Positions 1-7,223 of a stretch of 10,247 nucleotides of DNA are shown one piece after another; the first letter of the stretch is position 1, and the number at the start of each line of letters is the position of its first letter. The notes below the pieces were generated by a model. It was not told the origin of the DNA and searched no databases. It saw only the letters and a list, made by a program, of their open reading frames with translations. Both the position numbers and the translations under genes were made by a program. Source of the stretch: Bacteroidota bacterium (GTDB taxonomy: Bacteria > Bacteroidota > Bacteroidia > Bacteroidales > UBA10428); contig JAJUGM010000091.1 in NCBI GenBank assembly GCA_029268165.1, positions 1-10,247 on the forward strand, in the 5' to 3' direction.

Positions 1-1471
1 CATCGGCCAGGTATCCTTTCTTGCTGTCCCAAAATAACTCAATAAATGATTCCTTTATTTTAGCCGGTAATTCTGACCAATGCCTTGTGAAATCAGTATC
101 TTTTACTTTCTTCGCCAGCTCGAGCGTAAACATCACGGCATTATACCAAAGTGCATTTATTTCAACAGCATATCCTGAACGTGGCGTAACAGGTTTGCCG
201 TTAACAACAGCATCCATCCATGTAAGCGCTTTGCCTTTCTCTCCGGCATATATTAGGCCGTTTTCATGCATCTTTATATTAAAACTGGTTCCCTCACGGT
301 AGGCATTAAGTATAGTTTTCATTGACTGTCTGTAGTCTGCCCATATGGTTGCAGGCGATTTAACAGCATGATAGTATTGCTGCAATGCCCAGAAAAACCA
401 GAGAGGCGCATCAACAGAATTAAAAGCAGGATTATCATCTGACCCCATATTGGGAAACAGACCTCCCTTTAGCTTGCTTACCATCGTATCCAGCACATCT
501 TTGCATGTCTGAACATCTCCAATAGAAAGGGTAAGGCCCGGAAGTGAAATAAAAGTATCCCTCCCCCAGGAACCAAACCAAGGGAAACCGGCTATGATTT
601 CAGTTTTTTTGTCTTTTTTTACAATAAACTGCTGTGCCGCATTAATCAAACAATTTTTAAAATTAATTCTTGGAATTCTTTTCTCCAGTTCAAGGTCAAA
701 TTTCTGTTTCAGGTTGTTCGGATCATCTTCATTGGTTGATGCTGAAAAAATAATGACGTCTCCCTCCCTGGCGGGCATTTCAAAATATCCGGGCACAAAC
801 AAATCTTCCTTGTAGTCGTAACCTCTTTTCTGTTCTTCCAGATATTCTATGTTGTAATACCAGTCAGGTACCTGCACAAATTCAGCTTTTTTCGAAAACT
901 GCATATACAGATAGGGATACCCGTCATACAGTTTCGAACAAATGCCATTGGTTACTTTTTGTATTTTGGTGTTGGCATATAGATTGGCCTTGCTTAAAGT
1001 ATGCATATTCCTGAATGCAAGAAAAGGCCGGAACCTTAATTTAACCGGCACATCTGATTCCATGATGGTATAACGCAAAAGAATCTGATCTTCTTTCTGT
1101 ACCAGTAAACTTTCCTTTTTTATAAACACACCGCCAACCCTGTATATATGCGTGGGTATAGAATTGGCATAAAAATCACGCAGGTATTTATGCCCCTTGG
1201 GAGAATAAATATCACCCTGGTATTTGTGAATTCCTAAATTAAATTCACTTTTGTTTTCGATAATTGTTTCATCAAATGCCGATAATAATACATGCCTGTC
1301 ATTGTCAAGATGCTCAACCGGAGTAACAAGTAAACCATGATATTTACGTGTATTGCAAAATACCAGCGTGGTTGAACAATACGAACCTGCCCGGTTGCTT
1401 CTCAATATTTCCCTGCTCAGTGAATATTCAAGGTTTATTAACTGGGTTTTATCAATTTTAAGATAGGCCAT
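1..1471 (-). CDS. Glycogen debranching enzyme (amylo-alpha-1,6-glucosidase), 3' end missing
   Basis: Translation from the ATG at 1471-1469 on the minus strand gives 490 uninterrupted residues and leaves the window with no stop. An in-frame TAA nine bases upstream (1480-1478) fixes the start near this ATG. Residues 31-50 (CSTTLVFCNTRKYHGLLVT) look like the N-terminal domain of bacterial/archaeal debranching enzymes (GDE_N). From about 270 the protein has the catalytic toroid signatures: AGFPWFGSWGRDTF at 294-307, FPNMGSDDNPAFNSVDAPLW at 339-358, LTWMDA at 416-421 and RSGYAVEINALWYNA at 431-445. The family hydrolyses alpha-1,6 branch points in glycogen, in the cytoplasm; no signal peptide is seen. 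Members are usually about 640-680 residues, so roughly a quarter is missing beyond the left edge, including the expected second catalytic acid. It is transcribed away from the lipoprotein operon across a 181-bp spacer. Family confidence is high; the exact substrate is inferred. Confidence 0.93.
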   Translation of the reverse strand, partial: MAYLKIDKTQLINLEYSLSREILRSNRAGSYCSTTLVFCNTRKYHGLLVTPVEHLDNDRHVLLSAFDETIIENKSEFNLGIHKYQGDIYSPKGHKYLRDFYANSIPTHIYRVGGVFIKKESLLVQKEDQILLRYTIMESDVPVKLRFRPFLAFRNMHTLSKANLYANTKIQKVTNGICSKLYDGYPYLYMQFSKKAEFVQVPDWYYNIEYLEEQKRGYDYKEDLFVPGYFEMPAREGDVIIFSASTNEDDPNNLKQKFDLELEKRIPRINFKNCLINAAQQFIVKKDKKTEIIAGFPWFGSWGRDTFISLPGLTLSIGDVQTCKDVLDTMVSKLKGGLFPNMGSDDNPAFNSVDAPLWFFWALQQYYHAVKSPATIWADYRQSMKTILNAYREGTSFNIKMHENGLIYAGEKGKALTWMDAVVNGKPVTPRSGYAVEINALWYNAVMFTLELAKKVKDTDFTRHWSELPAKIKESFIELFWDSKKGYLAD

Positions 1472-1652
1472 ATAACGTTAATTTTGTTACACAAGTTATT
1501 AAAATATTAGCTAAAAACATGGGATTTATTTTATTTTTTTTGTTATACAACAACCAAAATTTATATTATGTTCATTCAAATACTTGCTTTGAACCATGAA
1601 ACATATTATGGAAAAATTTATATTTGGAAATTTTAATGATTTATCTGAAACC
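1472..1652. other. Divergent spacer between debranching enzyme and lipoprotein operon
   Basis: This AT-rich stretch separates two genes transcribed away from each other. It holds long T and A runs around 1526-1541 and the TAnnTTTG box described separately. I found no perfect TAnnTTTG box on the minus strand for the debranching enzyme; the nearest (TATAAATTTTGG on the minus strand, about 1557-1568) is off by one base in spacing. The open frame from the ATG at 1596 crosses the right part, but I do not consider that part coding. Confidence 0.5.
1619..1626 (+). promoter_or_regulatory. Putative Bacteroidota -7 box (TATATTTG) of the lipoprotein operon
   Basis: TATATTTG matches the Bacteroidota housekeeping -7 consensus TAnnTTTG exactly and ends 26 nt before the ATG at 1653. 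Transcription would begin near 1632, downstream of the ATG at 1596. No good -33 TTTG is at the preferred 19-21 nt spacing; the nearest TTTG (1588-1591) is 27 nt away. The same octamer lies at nearly the same distance before the transporter gene at 7224, which adds weight. No transcript data are available here. Confidence 0.5.
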
Positions 1653-2783
1653 ATGAAATTTTATCACATACTGATTGTTTTGGTCATAATGTCATGTAAA
1701 AGGGAAAAGACCAATTTTAGCGTGGAAGGCGAAGTTAAAGATTCAAAGAATGTTTATATTTATCTTTATCAGCGTTCTTTGTCGGGCACTATGCCGGTTG
1801 ACTCTGCTATTATTAATGAGAAAGGAAAGTTTAAATTAAAAGGTTTCAGCCCTCAGCCCAATTTTTATATTTTGTTTATTAATAAGGCTCAATATATAAA
1901 TCTTTTGATTCATCCCGGCGATAAGATAAATGTTTTAACCCATGCCGGCAATTTCAACCGCAACTATTTTATTGAAGGGTCGAAAGACTCAAGGATGATT
2001 CTGAAACTTGTGACACAACAGGCCAAAACGCTTGACCGCATTACAGAGCTAAGTATAGAATATGAAGAAAATTTGAATAACCCAGCTCTCCCTGCCATAA
2101 AAGCAAGGCTGGACAGTGCTTATGAAAAAATTGTATACGAACACAAAAAGTTTTCGACAGATTTTATTCTTGAAAACAGAGGTTCTCTGGTTTCGTTGAT
2201 GGCTTTATACCAGCAACTTGGAAGAAATGAACCGGTATTTGATTATAAAAAGGATTTTCGTTATTTTGAAATAGTTGATTCAGCCTTGTTTGCTAAATTT
2301 CCAGATGTCGAGGCTGTTGTTGACCTCAACCGGAAAGTAACTCAAATACGTGAAAGCCTTAAGGTTGAAATTGGCCAGCCTGCCCCCGATCTTAAATTAC
2401 CTGATGTCAGTGGCAAGCCGGTCGTGCTTTCATCCCTTAAAGGGAAAGTCGTTCTTTTAAGTTTCTGGGCTTTATGGTCAAATGAAAGCCTTGAGGATAC
2501 AAAATATCTGCATGATATTTACAGGAAATTTCAGCCAAAGGGTTTTGAAATTTATCAGATATCACTTGACAAGACCAAATCATCATGGATTCATGCAATC
2601 GACAGTCTGAAACCGGCATGGATACAGGTAAGCGACCTGGCATACTGGAATTCGCAGGTGGTATTAACATACAGAATTGAAAAACTGCCTGCAAATTTCC
2701 TGATTGATCGTGAAGGTATCATAATTGGTAAAAACTTAAACCATGACGAGCTTGAAGAAAAACTTAATTTAATTTTTCCATGA
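1653..2783 (+). CDS. Lipoprotein with DUF4369-like and cysteine-less TlpA/thioredoxin-like domains (paralogue A)
   Basis: This is a 376-residue envelope lipoprotein of unknown function. From the chosen ATG the first residues, MKFYHILIVLVIMSC, form a short lipoprotein signal with lipidated Cys15. The frame also opens at ATG 1596, but those 19 extra residues are charged and would bury the signal, and a -7 promoter box lies between the two ATGs. Residues about 23-110 resemble the DUF4369 beta domain found before TlpA domains in Bacteroidota. A helical linker spans about 120-235, and a thioredoxin/AhpC-TSA-like domain runs from GQPAPDLKLPD at 241 to the end. The usual WCxxC is LSFWALWSNES, so SNES (276-279) replaces CxxC; the cis-proline loop KLPANFLID (344-352) is kept. 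The mature protein has no cysteine except Cys15. The stop overlaps the next start (ATGA, 2780-2783), implying translational coupling. The fold is well supported; the role is unknown and probably not redox catalysis. Confidence 0.85.
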   Translation: MKFYHILIVLVIMSCKREKTNFSVEGEVKDSKNVYIYLYQRSLSGTMPVDSAIINEKGKFKLKGFSPQPNFYILFINKAQYINLLIHPGDKINVLTHAGNFNRNYFIEGSKDSRMILKLVTQQAKTLDRITELSIEYEENLNNPALPAIKARLDSAYEKIVYEHKKFSTDFILENRGSLVSLMALYQQLGRNEPVFDYKKDFRYFEIVDSALFAKFPDVEAVVDLNRKVTQIRESLKVEIGQPAPDLKLPDVSGKPVVLSSLKGKVVLLSFWALWSNESLEDTKYLHDIYRKFQPKGFEIYQISLDKTKSSWIHAIDSLKPAWIQVSDLAYWNSQVVLTYRIEKLPANFLIDREGIIIGKNLNHDELEEKLNLIFP

Positions 2784-3925
2784 AAATAAAACAAGCAATT
2801 TTTGTAGTATTTATCTTTATTGTGATAAGCTGTGACAACCCGTCTTCAATAGTCAAGGGGAAAATTAAGGACAGCAAGGGTAAAATGCTTTATTTCGAAC
2901 AGGTAGATTTGTCGAAAGTAAAAACCCTTGATTCAGTTAGGCTCAATAGTGCAGGAAGGTTTCGTTTTTCAGCCCGGGTAAAGATACCTGACTTTTTCCA
3001 GTTGAGGCTTGATAGTCAATTAATAAGCCTACTTGTGAAAAAAGGTGATAAAATTAACATCAATGCCAATGGACAGGATATCATAAATTCGCTCAGCATA
3101 TACGGTTCGTTTGATTCAGAAAATCTTGCCAAATTAAACCGTTATCTGATTGATACAAGAAAACAGCTTGATTCAGTATCAGTTTTATATACTAACGCGT
3201 CTGCTGATACATCGCGTCAGAAATTATACGATGAGTATATGAACATTCTGGAAACACACAGAAAATATTCCATTGCATATATACTTACTTATACGAATTC
3301 TCTAACAAGCATTTATGCGCTTTATCAGCAGATTTCTCCTGATTTTTATGTTTTTTACAAAACTACTGACCTTCAGTTTTTCAAAATATTAAGCGATTCG
3401 CTCGGGAAATATTATCCGAGGTCAAAACATGTAATAGCCTTGAGGAACAATACCAATGCAATGCTTAATAATTATCATGCCCAGTTATTACTCAGAAAAA
3501 CAAATACTGTGGAGACTTCGTTACCAAAGGTTGAACTTACTGATATTTACGGGAGAATCAGAAAACTTTCTTCCTTTAAAGGTAAATATGTTTTACTCAG
3601 TTTCTGGGCTTCATGGGATGAGGCAAGTATTGAACAAAACCTGCGGCTGAAAGAGGTTTATAATAAATTCAGGAACCGTAATTTTGAAATATTCCAGGTT
3701 TCATTTGATAATTCGCCCGATGCATGGAAAAGGGCAGTGCGTTTTGATGAACTACCCTGGGTTAACGTGATTGATACTACTTTCCCAAATTCGAGCATTG
3801 CAGTTAATTACAATATACGGCAACTTCCTGCTAATTACCTGATTGACAAAGACAATATGACTATAATTGAAAAAAATCTCGATCCTGATCAGTTGTATGA
3901 CAAACTGCTTGTACTCTTAAAATAA
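2780..3925 (+). CDS. Lipoprotein with DUF4369-like and cysteine-less TlpA/thioredoxin-like domains (paralogue B)
   Basis: This 381-residue protein is a diverged tandem copy of the preceding one. The signal MKIKQAIFVVFIFIVISC ends at the lipidated Cys18. A DUF4369-like region covers about 24-110 (DSVRLNSAGRFRFSA, then LLVKKGDKININ). A helical linker with YILTYTNSLTSIYALYQQ (167-184) matches FILENRGSLVSLMALYQQ in copy A. A thioredoxin-like domain runs from about 248 to the end, with VLLSFWASWDEAS where the active site should be: DEAS (280-283) replaces CxxC. The loop QLPANYLID (348-356) retains the cis-proline. Cys18 is the only cysteine in the whole protein. Its ATG overlaps the upstream stop by 4 bp, and lpxH starts 12 nt after its stop, so the three genes are probably co-transcribed. 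After lipidation it should sit on the periplasmic or outer face of the envelope. A thiol-independent role such as binding or scaffolding is inferred from the missing cysteines only. Confidence 0.85.
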   Translation: MKIKQAIFVVFIFIVISCDNPSSIVKGKIKDSKGKMLYFEQVDLSKVKTLDSVRLNSAGRFRFSARVKIPDFFQLRLDSQLISLLVKKGDKININANGQDIINSLSIYGSFDSENLAKLNRYLIDTRKQLDSVSVLYTNASADTSRQKLYDEYMNILETHRKYSIAYILTYTNSLTSIYALYQQISPDFYVFYKTTDLQFFKILSDSLGKYYPRSKHVIALRNNTNAMLNNYHAQLLLRKTNTVETSLPKVELTDIYGRIRKLSSFKGKYVLLSFWASWDEASIEQNLRLKEVYNKFRNRNFEIFQVSFDNSPDAWKRAVRFDELPWVNVIDTTFPNSSIAVNYNIRQLPANYLIDKDNMTIIEKNLDPDQLYDKLLVLLK

Positions 3926-3937
3926 ATAATAAATTAA

Positions 3938-4741
3938 TTGGACTCAAGGAATAAAATCTATTTTATATCAGATCTTCATCTGGGGCTTTATCCTCCCGAA
4001 AAAAGTACTGAACGGGAAAAAATTGTGGTTCGCTGGCTCGATAGTATCAAACATGAAACCGCAGAACTCTATTTACTGGGTGATATTTTTGATTTCTGGC
4101 ATGAATACCGTAAGGTAGTTCCGCGCGGGTTCACCCGTTTTTTGGGTAAGCTCGCAGAGATTTCAGATGCAGGAACACAGATACATTATTTTACAGGAAA
4201 CCACGATGTATGGGTTTATGATTATTTACCCTCTGAAATTGGTTTAAAAATATACAGGGAACATATTATAAGGGTGATTGATGGATATAAATTTTTTATT
4301 GGCCATGGTGACGGAGTGGGAAACGGAGATATAGGTTATAAAATACTGAAGGCGGTTTTCACAAACCGTATATTGCAATGGCTGTTTGCACGCATTCATC
4401 CCAATGCCTCCATTGCTTTTGGGCATCGATGGTCAAGGTCAAGCCGTTATGCCAAAGGCATAATAGCGGAGCCTTATCGGGGTGACGATAAGGAATGGCA
4501 GGTGGCTTTTGCCTGTGAGACCATTAAAACCAAGCCTGTTGATTTTTTTATTTTCGGGCACAGGCATCTCCCTTTTGACATAACAATTGGTAATAATACT
4601 AGGGTGATCAACACCGGAGATTGGATAACGAATTTTACCTATGCTGTTTGGCATGATAATACTCTTGAATTGCATTCTATCTTCCCCGAAAATGAGAAAA
4701 AAATATTATTCAGAAACATAAAAAAAGCCGTTTCAAAATGA
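3938..4741 (+). CDS. lpxH: UDP-2,3-diacylglucosamine diphosphatase (LpxH-type metallophosphoesterase)
   Basis: The 267-residue product is a calcineurin-like metallophosphoesterase with every metal-site motif of the LpxH family: SDLHLG (D12, H14), LLGDIFDFWHE (D49, D52), FTGNHD (N88, H89), IGHGDG (H123) and FGHRH (H208, H210). LpxH removes UMP from UDP-2,3-diacylglucosamine to give lipid X, the fourth step of lipid A synthesis, on the cytoplasmic face of the inner membrane. The start is TTG: an in-frame TAA (3935-3937) lies directly before it, and no ATG occurs before the first two metal motifs, so no later start gives a working enzyme. It follows the second lipoprotein by 12 nt and probably shares its transcript. 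The last codons and stop lie inside a terminator hairpin. LpxH is the best assignment because of the GDIFDFWHE and GHGDG motifs; a related phosphoesterase with another substrate cannot be wholly excluded. Confidence 0.88.
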   Translation: MDSRNKIYFISDLHLGLYPPEKSTEREKIVVRWLDSIKHETAELYLLGDIFDFWHEYRKVVPRGFTRFLGKLAEISDAGTQIHYFTGNHDVWVYDYLPSEIGLKIYREHIIRVIDGYKFFIGHGDGVGNGDIGYKILKAVFTNRILQWLFARIHPNASIAFGHRWSRSSRYAKGIIAEPYRGDDKEWQVAFACETIKTKPVDFFIFGHRHLPFDITIGNNTRVINTGDWITNFTYAVWHDNTLELHSIFPENEKKILFRNIKKAVSK

Positions 4742-4754
4742 AACAGCTTTTTTT
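4721..4754. terminator. Bidirectional intrinsic terminator between lpxH and hppA
   Basis: AAAAAAGC (4721-4728) pairs with GCTTTTTT (4746-4753), and GTTTCA (4730-4735) pairs with TGAAAC (4739-4744). There is a single C/A mismatch between the two stems and an AAA loop (4736-4738). Seven Ts (4748-4754) follow on the plus strand, and seven As (4720-4726) give a T run on the minus strand, so it can serve both convergent genes. The lpxH stop codon (TGA, 4739-4741) is part of the right arm, and the hppA stop lies 24 bp beyond the hairpin. Confidence 0.82.
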
Positions 4755-4777
4755 GATTCTTTTATCTTCCTTATAAA

Positions 4778-6973
4778 TTACATCATAATCAGATTCATGG
4801 TAAGGGTAATACCAACCATTACAATAGAAACCATAGTCATAAGTTTAATGAGAATATTCAGCGACGGGCCGGAAGTGTCTTTAAACGGGTCACCTACGGT
4901 GTCGCCAACAACTGCTGCTTTATGAGGATCGGAGCGTTTACCGCCCAGGTTGCCTTCTTCAATGAATTTCTTGGCATTGTCCCATGCTCCTCCTGAATTA
5001 GCCATAAAAATAGCCAGGATAAAGCCTGTTGAAAGGCTGCCGATGAGAAGCCCCATAACACCGGCAACTCCGAATATTGCTCCTGTTGCAATGGGGATTA
5101 AAATAGCAAGAAAGGCAGGCAGCATCATTTCATGCTGTGCGCCTCTGGTGGAAATCGCAACGCAACGGGCATAATCGGGTTCGGCTTTACCATCAAGGAT
5201 TCCGACTATTTCACGGAACTGGCGGCGCACTTCCTCGACCATACTTTTTGCAGCACGGCCAACCGCATTCATTGTCAGACCACAGAACAGGAAAGCGGTC
5301 ATTGAACCAATGAAAACCCCAACTATTAATCGTGGATTCATAACGTTAACATCAAAAACTTTGAGAATATCCATCATATTACCGTCTTTAAGAGTTTGAG
5401 TTAAGGGGTGGTCAGGATGAAAATGAATCATACCCTGCCGGGCTTCCTCAAGGAATGAAGCAAGCAGTGCGAGTGCGGTCAGTGCAGCCGAGCCTATGGC
5501 AAACCCTTTACCGGTTGCAGCAGTGGTATTTCCAAGGGCATCAAGAGCGTCCGTACGTTTTCTGACTTCGGGGCCAAGATGACTCATTTCAGCATTACCT
5601 CCGGCATTATCGGCAATAGGTCCGTAGGCATCGGTTGCAAGTGTAATACCAAGTGTTGATAACATACCAACGGCAGAGATAGCAATTCCGTACAAACCCA
5701 TGTTGAAATCAGTAAAACTCCATGATGCAGCAAAACCATAAGCAAGGATAATTGCTGCACCAACTATTACTACAGGAAATGTCACGGAAATCATACCTGT
5801 GCCTATCCCTGAAATAATAACAGTAGCCGGGCCGGTTTGCGATGCATGTGCAATACGCTGTGTAGGTCTGTATGATGAAGATGTAAAATATTCAGTCATC
5901 TGCCCAATTCCGATACCAGCGAGCAAGCCCACAACCATAGAAGCCCATACGCCATTGTAATTAAATAATGTGTCTTTAAACAGATACCATAAAACTATCC
6001 ATGAAAAAATAGCAATAAGCACTGCACTTGAATTAACTCCAAATCCCAGTGAGCGTAGTAATTGTTTTTGTGTGGCACCTTCTTTAGTGCGGACAAGAAA
6101 TATGCCTAATACTGAAAGAATGATACCAACAGCAGCAATCAGCATAGGTGCTATAACTGCCCTGAATGCCAGATCTGCTCCCTGAGAAACAAATGCAGCA
6201 GCACCCAGCGCTGCAGTAGAAAGGATTGAACCGCAATATGATTCATATAAGTCAGCTCCCATACCGGCAACATCACCAACATTATCGCCAACATTGTCGG
6301 CAATAGTAGCCGGGTTACGCGGATCATCTTCAGGAATGCCTGCTTCAACTTTGCCAACAAGGTCAGCACCTACGTCAGCAGCCTTTGTATAAATACCACC
6401 ACCCACACGGGCAAACAAAGCCTGAGTTGAAGCCCCCATACCAAAGGTTAAGGTCGTTGTTGTAATAATAAGAAGATTATTAGGATCCACATCAGGAGGA
6501 TATATCTGATTGAGAATAAAAAACCAGATGGAAATATCAAGCAGCGCCAATCCAACAACCACAAGACCCATAACTGCTCCTGAACGAAAAGCAACTCTCA
6601 AACCATCATTTAATGATTTTGAAGCAGCATAAGCAGCTCTCGAAGATGCATAGGTAGCTGTTTTCATACCAAAATACCCGGCAAGCCCCGAAAAGAACCC
6701 CCCGGTAATAAAAGCAAAGGGAATAAACGGATTCTGTATATGGAGACCATACGCCAGGAAAGCAAAAATACCTGAAAGTACAATAAATACAATTGTAACA
6801 ACTTTGTATTGCTGCTTTAAATAGGCCATTGCACCTTGCCTCACATAAAGGGCAATCTTCTTCATCAGATCCGATCCCTCTTCATGTTTCATCATATTTT
6901 TGAAAAAATACCACGCAAAAACCAGCGCTATCACCGAACACACTGGAATAATCCAAAACAAGTTGTTAAGCAT
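4778..6973 (-). CDS. hppA: Membrane-bound ion-translocating pyrophosphatase, K+-stimulated, probably Na+ or Na+/H+ type
   Basis: The 731-residue protein is a complete polytopic M-PPase, which couples PPi hydrolysis to cation export across the inner membrane. Substrate-site motifs include VGADLVGKVEAGIPEDDPRN (201-220), ADNVGDNVGD (225-234), TDAYGPIADNAGGN (447-460) and VVGDTVGDPFKDTSGPS (688-704). GNTTAA (481-486) has Ala where K+-independent enzymes have Lys (GNTTKA), pointing to K+ activation. The sixth-helix motif is GADLYESY (239-246), with Glu244 at the position usual for Na+-pumping members. T90, F94 and D146 fall at the numbers I recall for the Bacteroides vulgatus Na+,H+-PPase signature, and M179 may match its Met176. 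The start MLNNLFWIIPV leads straight into the first membrane helix and the length is typical. It converges on lpxH and diverges from the peptide transporter. The enzyme class is certain; ion specificity is inferred. Confidence 0.95.
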   Translation of the reverse strand: MLNNLFWIIPVCSVIALVFAWYFFKNMMKHEEGSDLMKKIALYVRQGAMAYLKQQYKVVTIVFIVLSGIFAFLAYGLHIQNPFIPFAFITGGFFSGLAGYFGMKTATYASSRAAYAASKSLNDGLRVAFRSGAVMGLVVVGLALLDISIWFFILNQIYPPDVDPNNLLIITTTTLTFGMGASTQALFARVGGGIYTKAADVGADLVGKVEAGIPEDDPRNPATIADNVGDNVGDVAGMGADLYESYCGSILSTAALGAAAFVSQGADLAFRAVIAPMLIAAVGIILSVLGIFLVRTKEGATQKQLLRSLGFGVNSSAVLIAIFSWIVLWYLFKDTLFNYNGVWASMVVGLLAGIGIGQMTEYFTSSSYRPTQRIAHASQTGPATVIISGIGTGMISVTFPVVIVGAAIILAYGFAASWSFTDFNMGLYGIAISAVGMLSTLGITLATDAYGPIADNAGGNAEMSHLGPEVRKRTDALDALGNTTAATGKGFAIGSAALTALALLASFLEEARQGMIHFHPDHPLTQTLKDGNMMDILKVFDVNVMNPRLIVGVFIGSMTAFLFCGLTMNAVGRAAKSMVEEVRRQFREIVGILDGKAEPDYARCVAISTRGAQHEMMLPAFLAILIPIATGAIFGVAGVMGLLIGSLSTGFILAIFMANSGGAWDNAKKFIEEGNLGGKRSDPHKAAVVGDTVGDPFKDTSGPSLNILIKLMTMVSIVMVGITLTMNLIMM

Positions 6974-7223
6974 ACAAAATTCTTTTTAAGTTAATAATTA
7001 TTAATTAACAATCTGTAAATCAGTTAATTTAATATAAATATTTAAATTGAAGCGGTAAAGATAATAATTTTCTGATACCGTGAACAGAATAATGATTCTA
7101 ATTTTTAGAGTTAATTACTAAAGGAAGTGTCAGAAGGGAAAAATTTCAACCTATAAATCTGTCAATTTTTTAGTTGAAAAAGATTTCTATATTTGTGATA
7201 TTACTAACCTAAATACTTGAGAT
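6974..7223. promoter_or_regulatory. Divergent control region between hppA and the peptide transporter
   Basis: This 250-bp AT-rich spacer must hold the start signals of both genes. It contains a perfect 14-bp palindrome, TTAATAATTATTAA, at 6991-7004, just upstream of the hppA start. It also holds a 7-bp inverted repeat, TTTCAAC (7144-7150) and GTTGAAA (7173-7179), directly before the transporter's -7 box. No perfect TAnnTTTG box was found on the minus strand for hppA. I see no open frame or RNA gene in it. Confidence 0.5.
7188..7195 (+). promoter_or_regulatory. Putative Bacteroidota -7 box (TATATTTG) of the peptide transporter gene
   Basis: TATATTTG matches TAnnTTTG exactly and ends 28 nt before the ATG at 7224, which would give a leader of about 20 nt. 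A T-rich stretch (7166-7171) lies about where the -33 element should be, but without the G of TTTG. The octamer is the same as the one before the lipoprotein operon. Confidence 0.5.

Noticed and set aside
21..815. Short plus-strand open frames of 93 and 73 codons at the left end
   Set aside because: They lie opposite the debranching enzyme, which has clear family motifs along the minus strand in this interval; they are antisense shadows.
1596..1652. N-terminal extension MKHIMEKFIFGNFNDLSET of the first lipoprotein
   Set aside because: It would place a charged stretch ahead of a lipoprotein signal and it spans a perfect -7 promoter box; the ATG at 1653 is the better start.
1653..3925. Tandem lipoproteins as an assembly duplication
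   Set aside because: The two copies match only in scattered motifs and differ in length, signal peptide and former active site, so they are old paralogues.
6991..7004. Perfect palindrome TTAATAATTATTAA before hppA
   Set aside because: It is made only of A and T in an AT-rich spacer, so it is likely chance; noted within the spacer entry rather than claimed as an operator.
7026..7048. Inverted repeat AATTTAA / TTAAATT in the hppA-transporter spacer
   Set aside because: It is all A and T with a 9-nt gap and no T run after it; expected by chance in such sequence.
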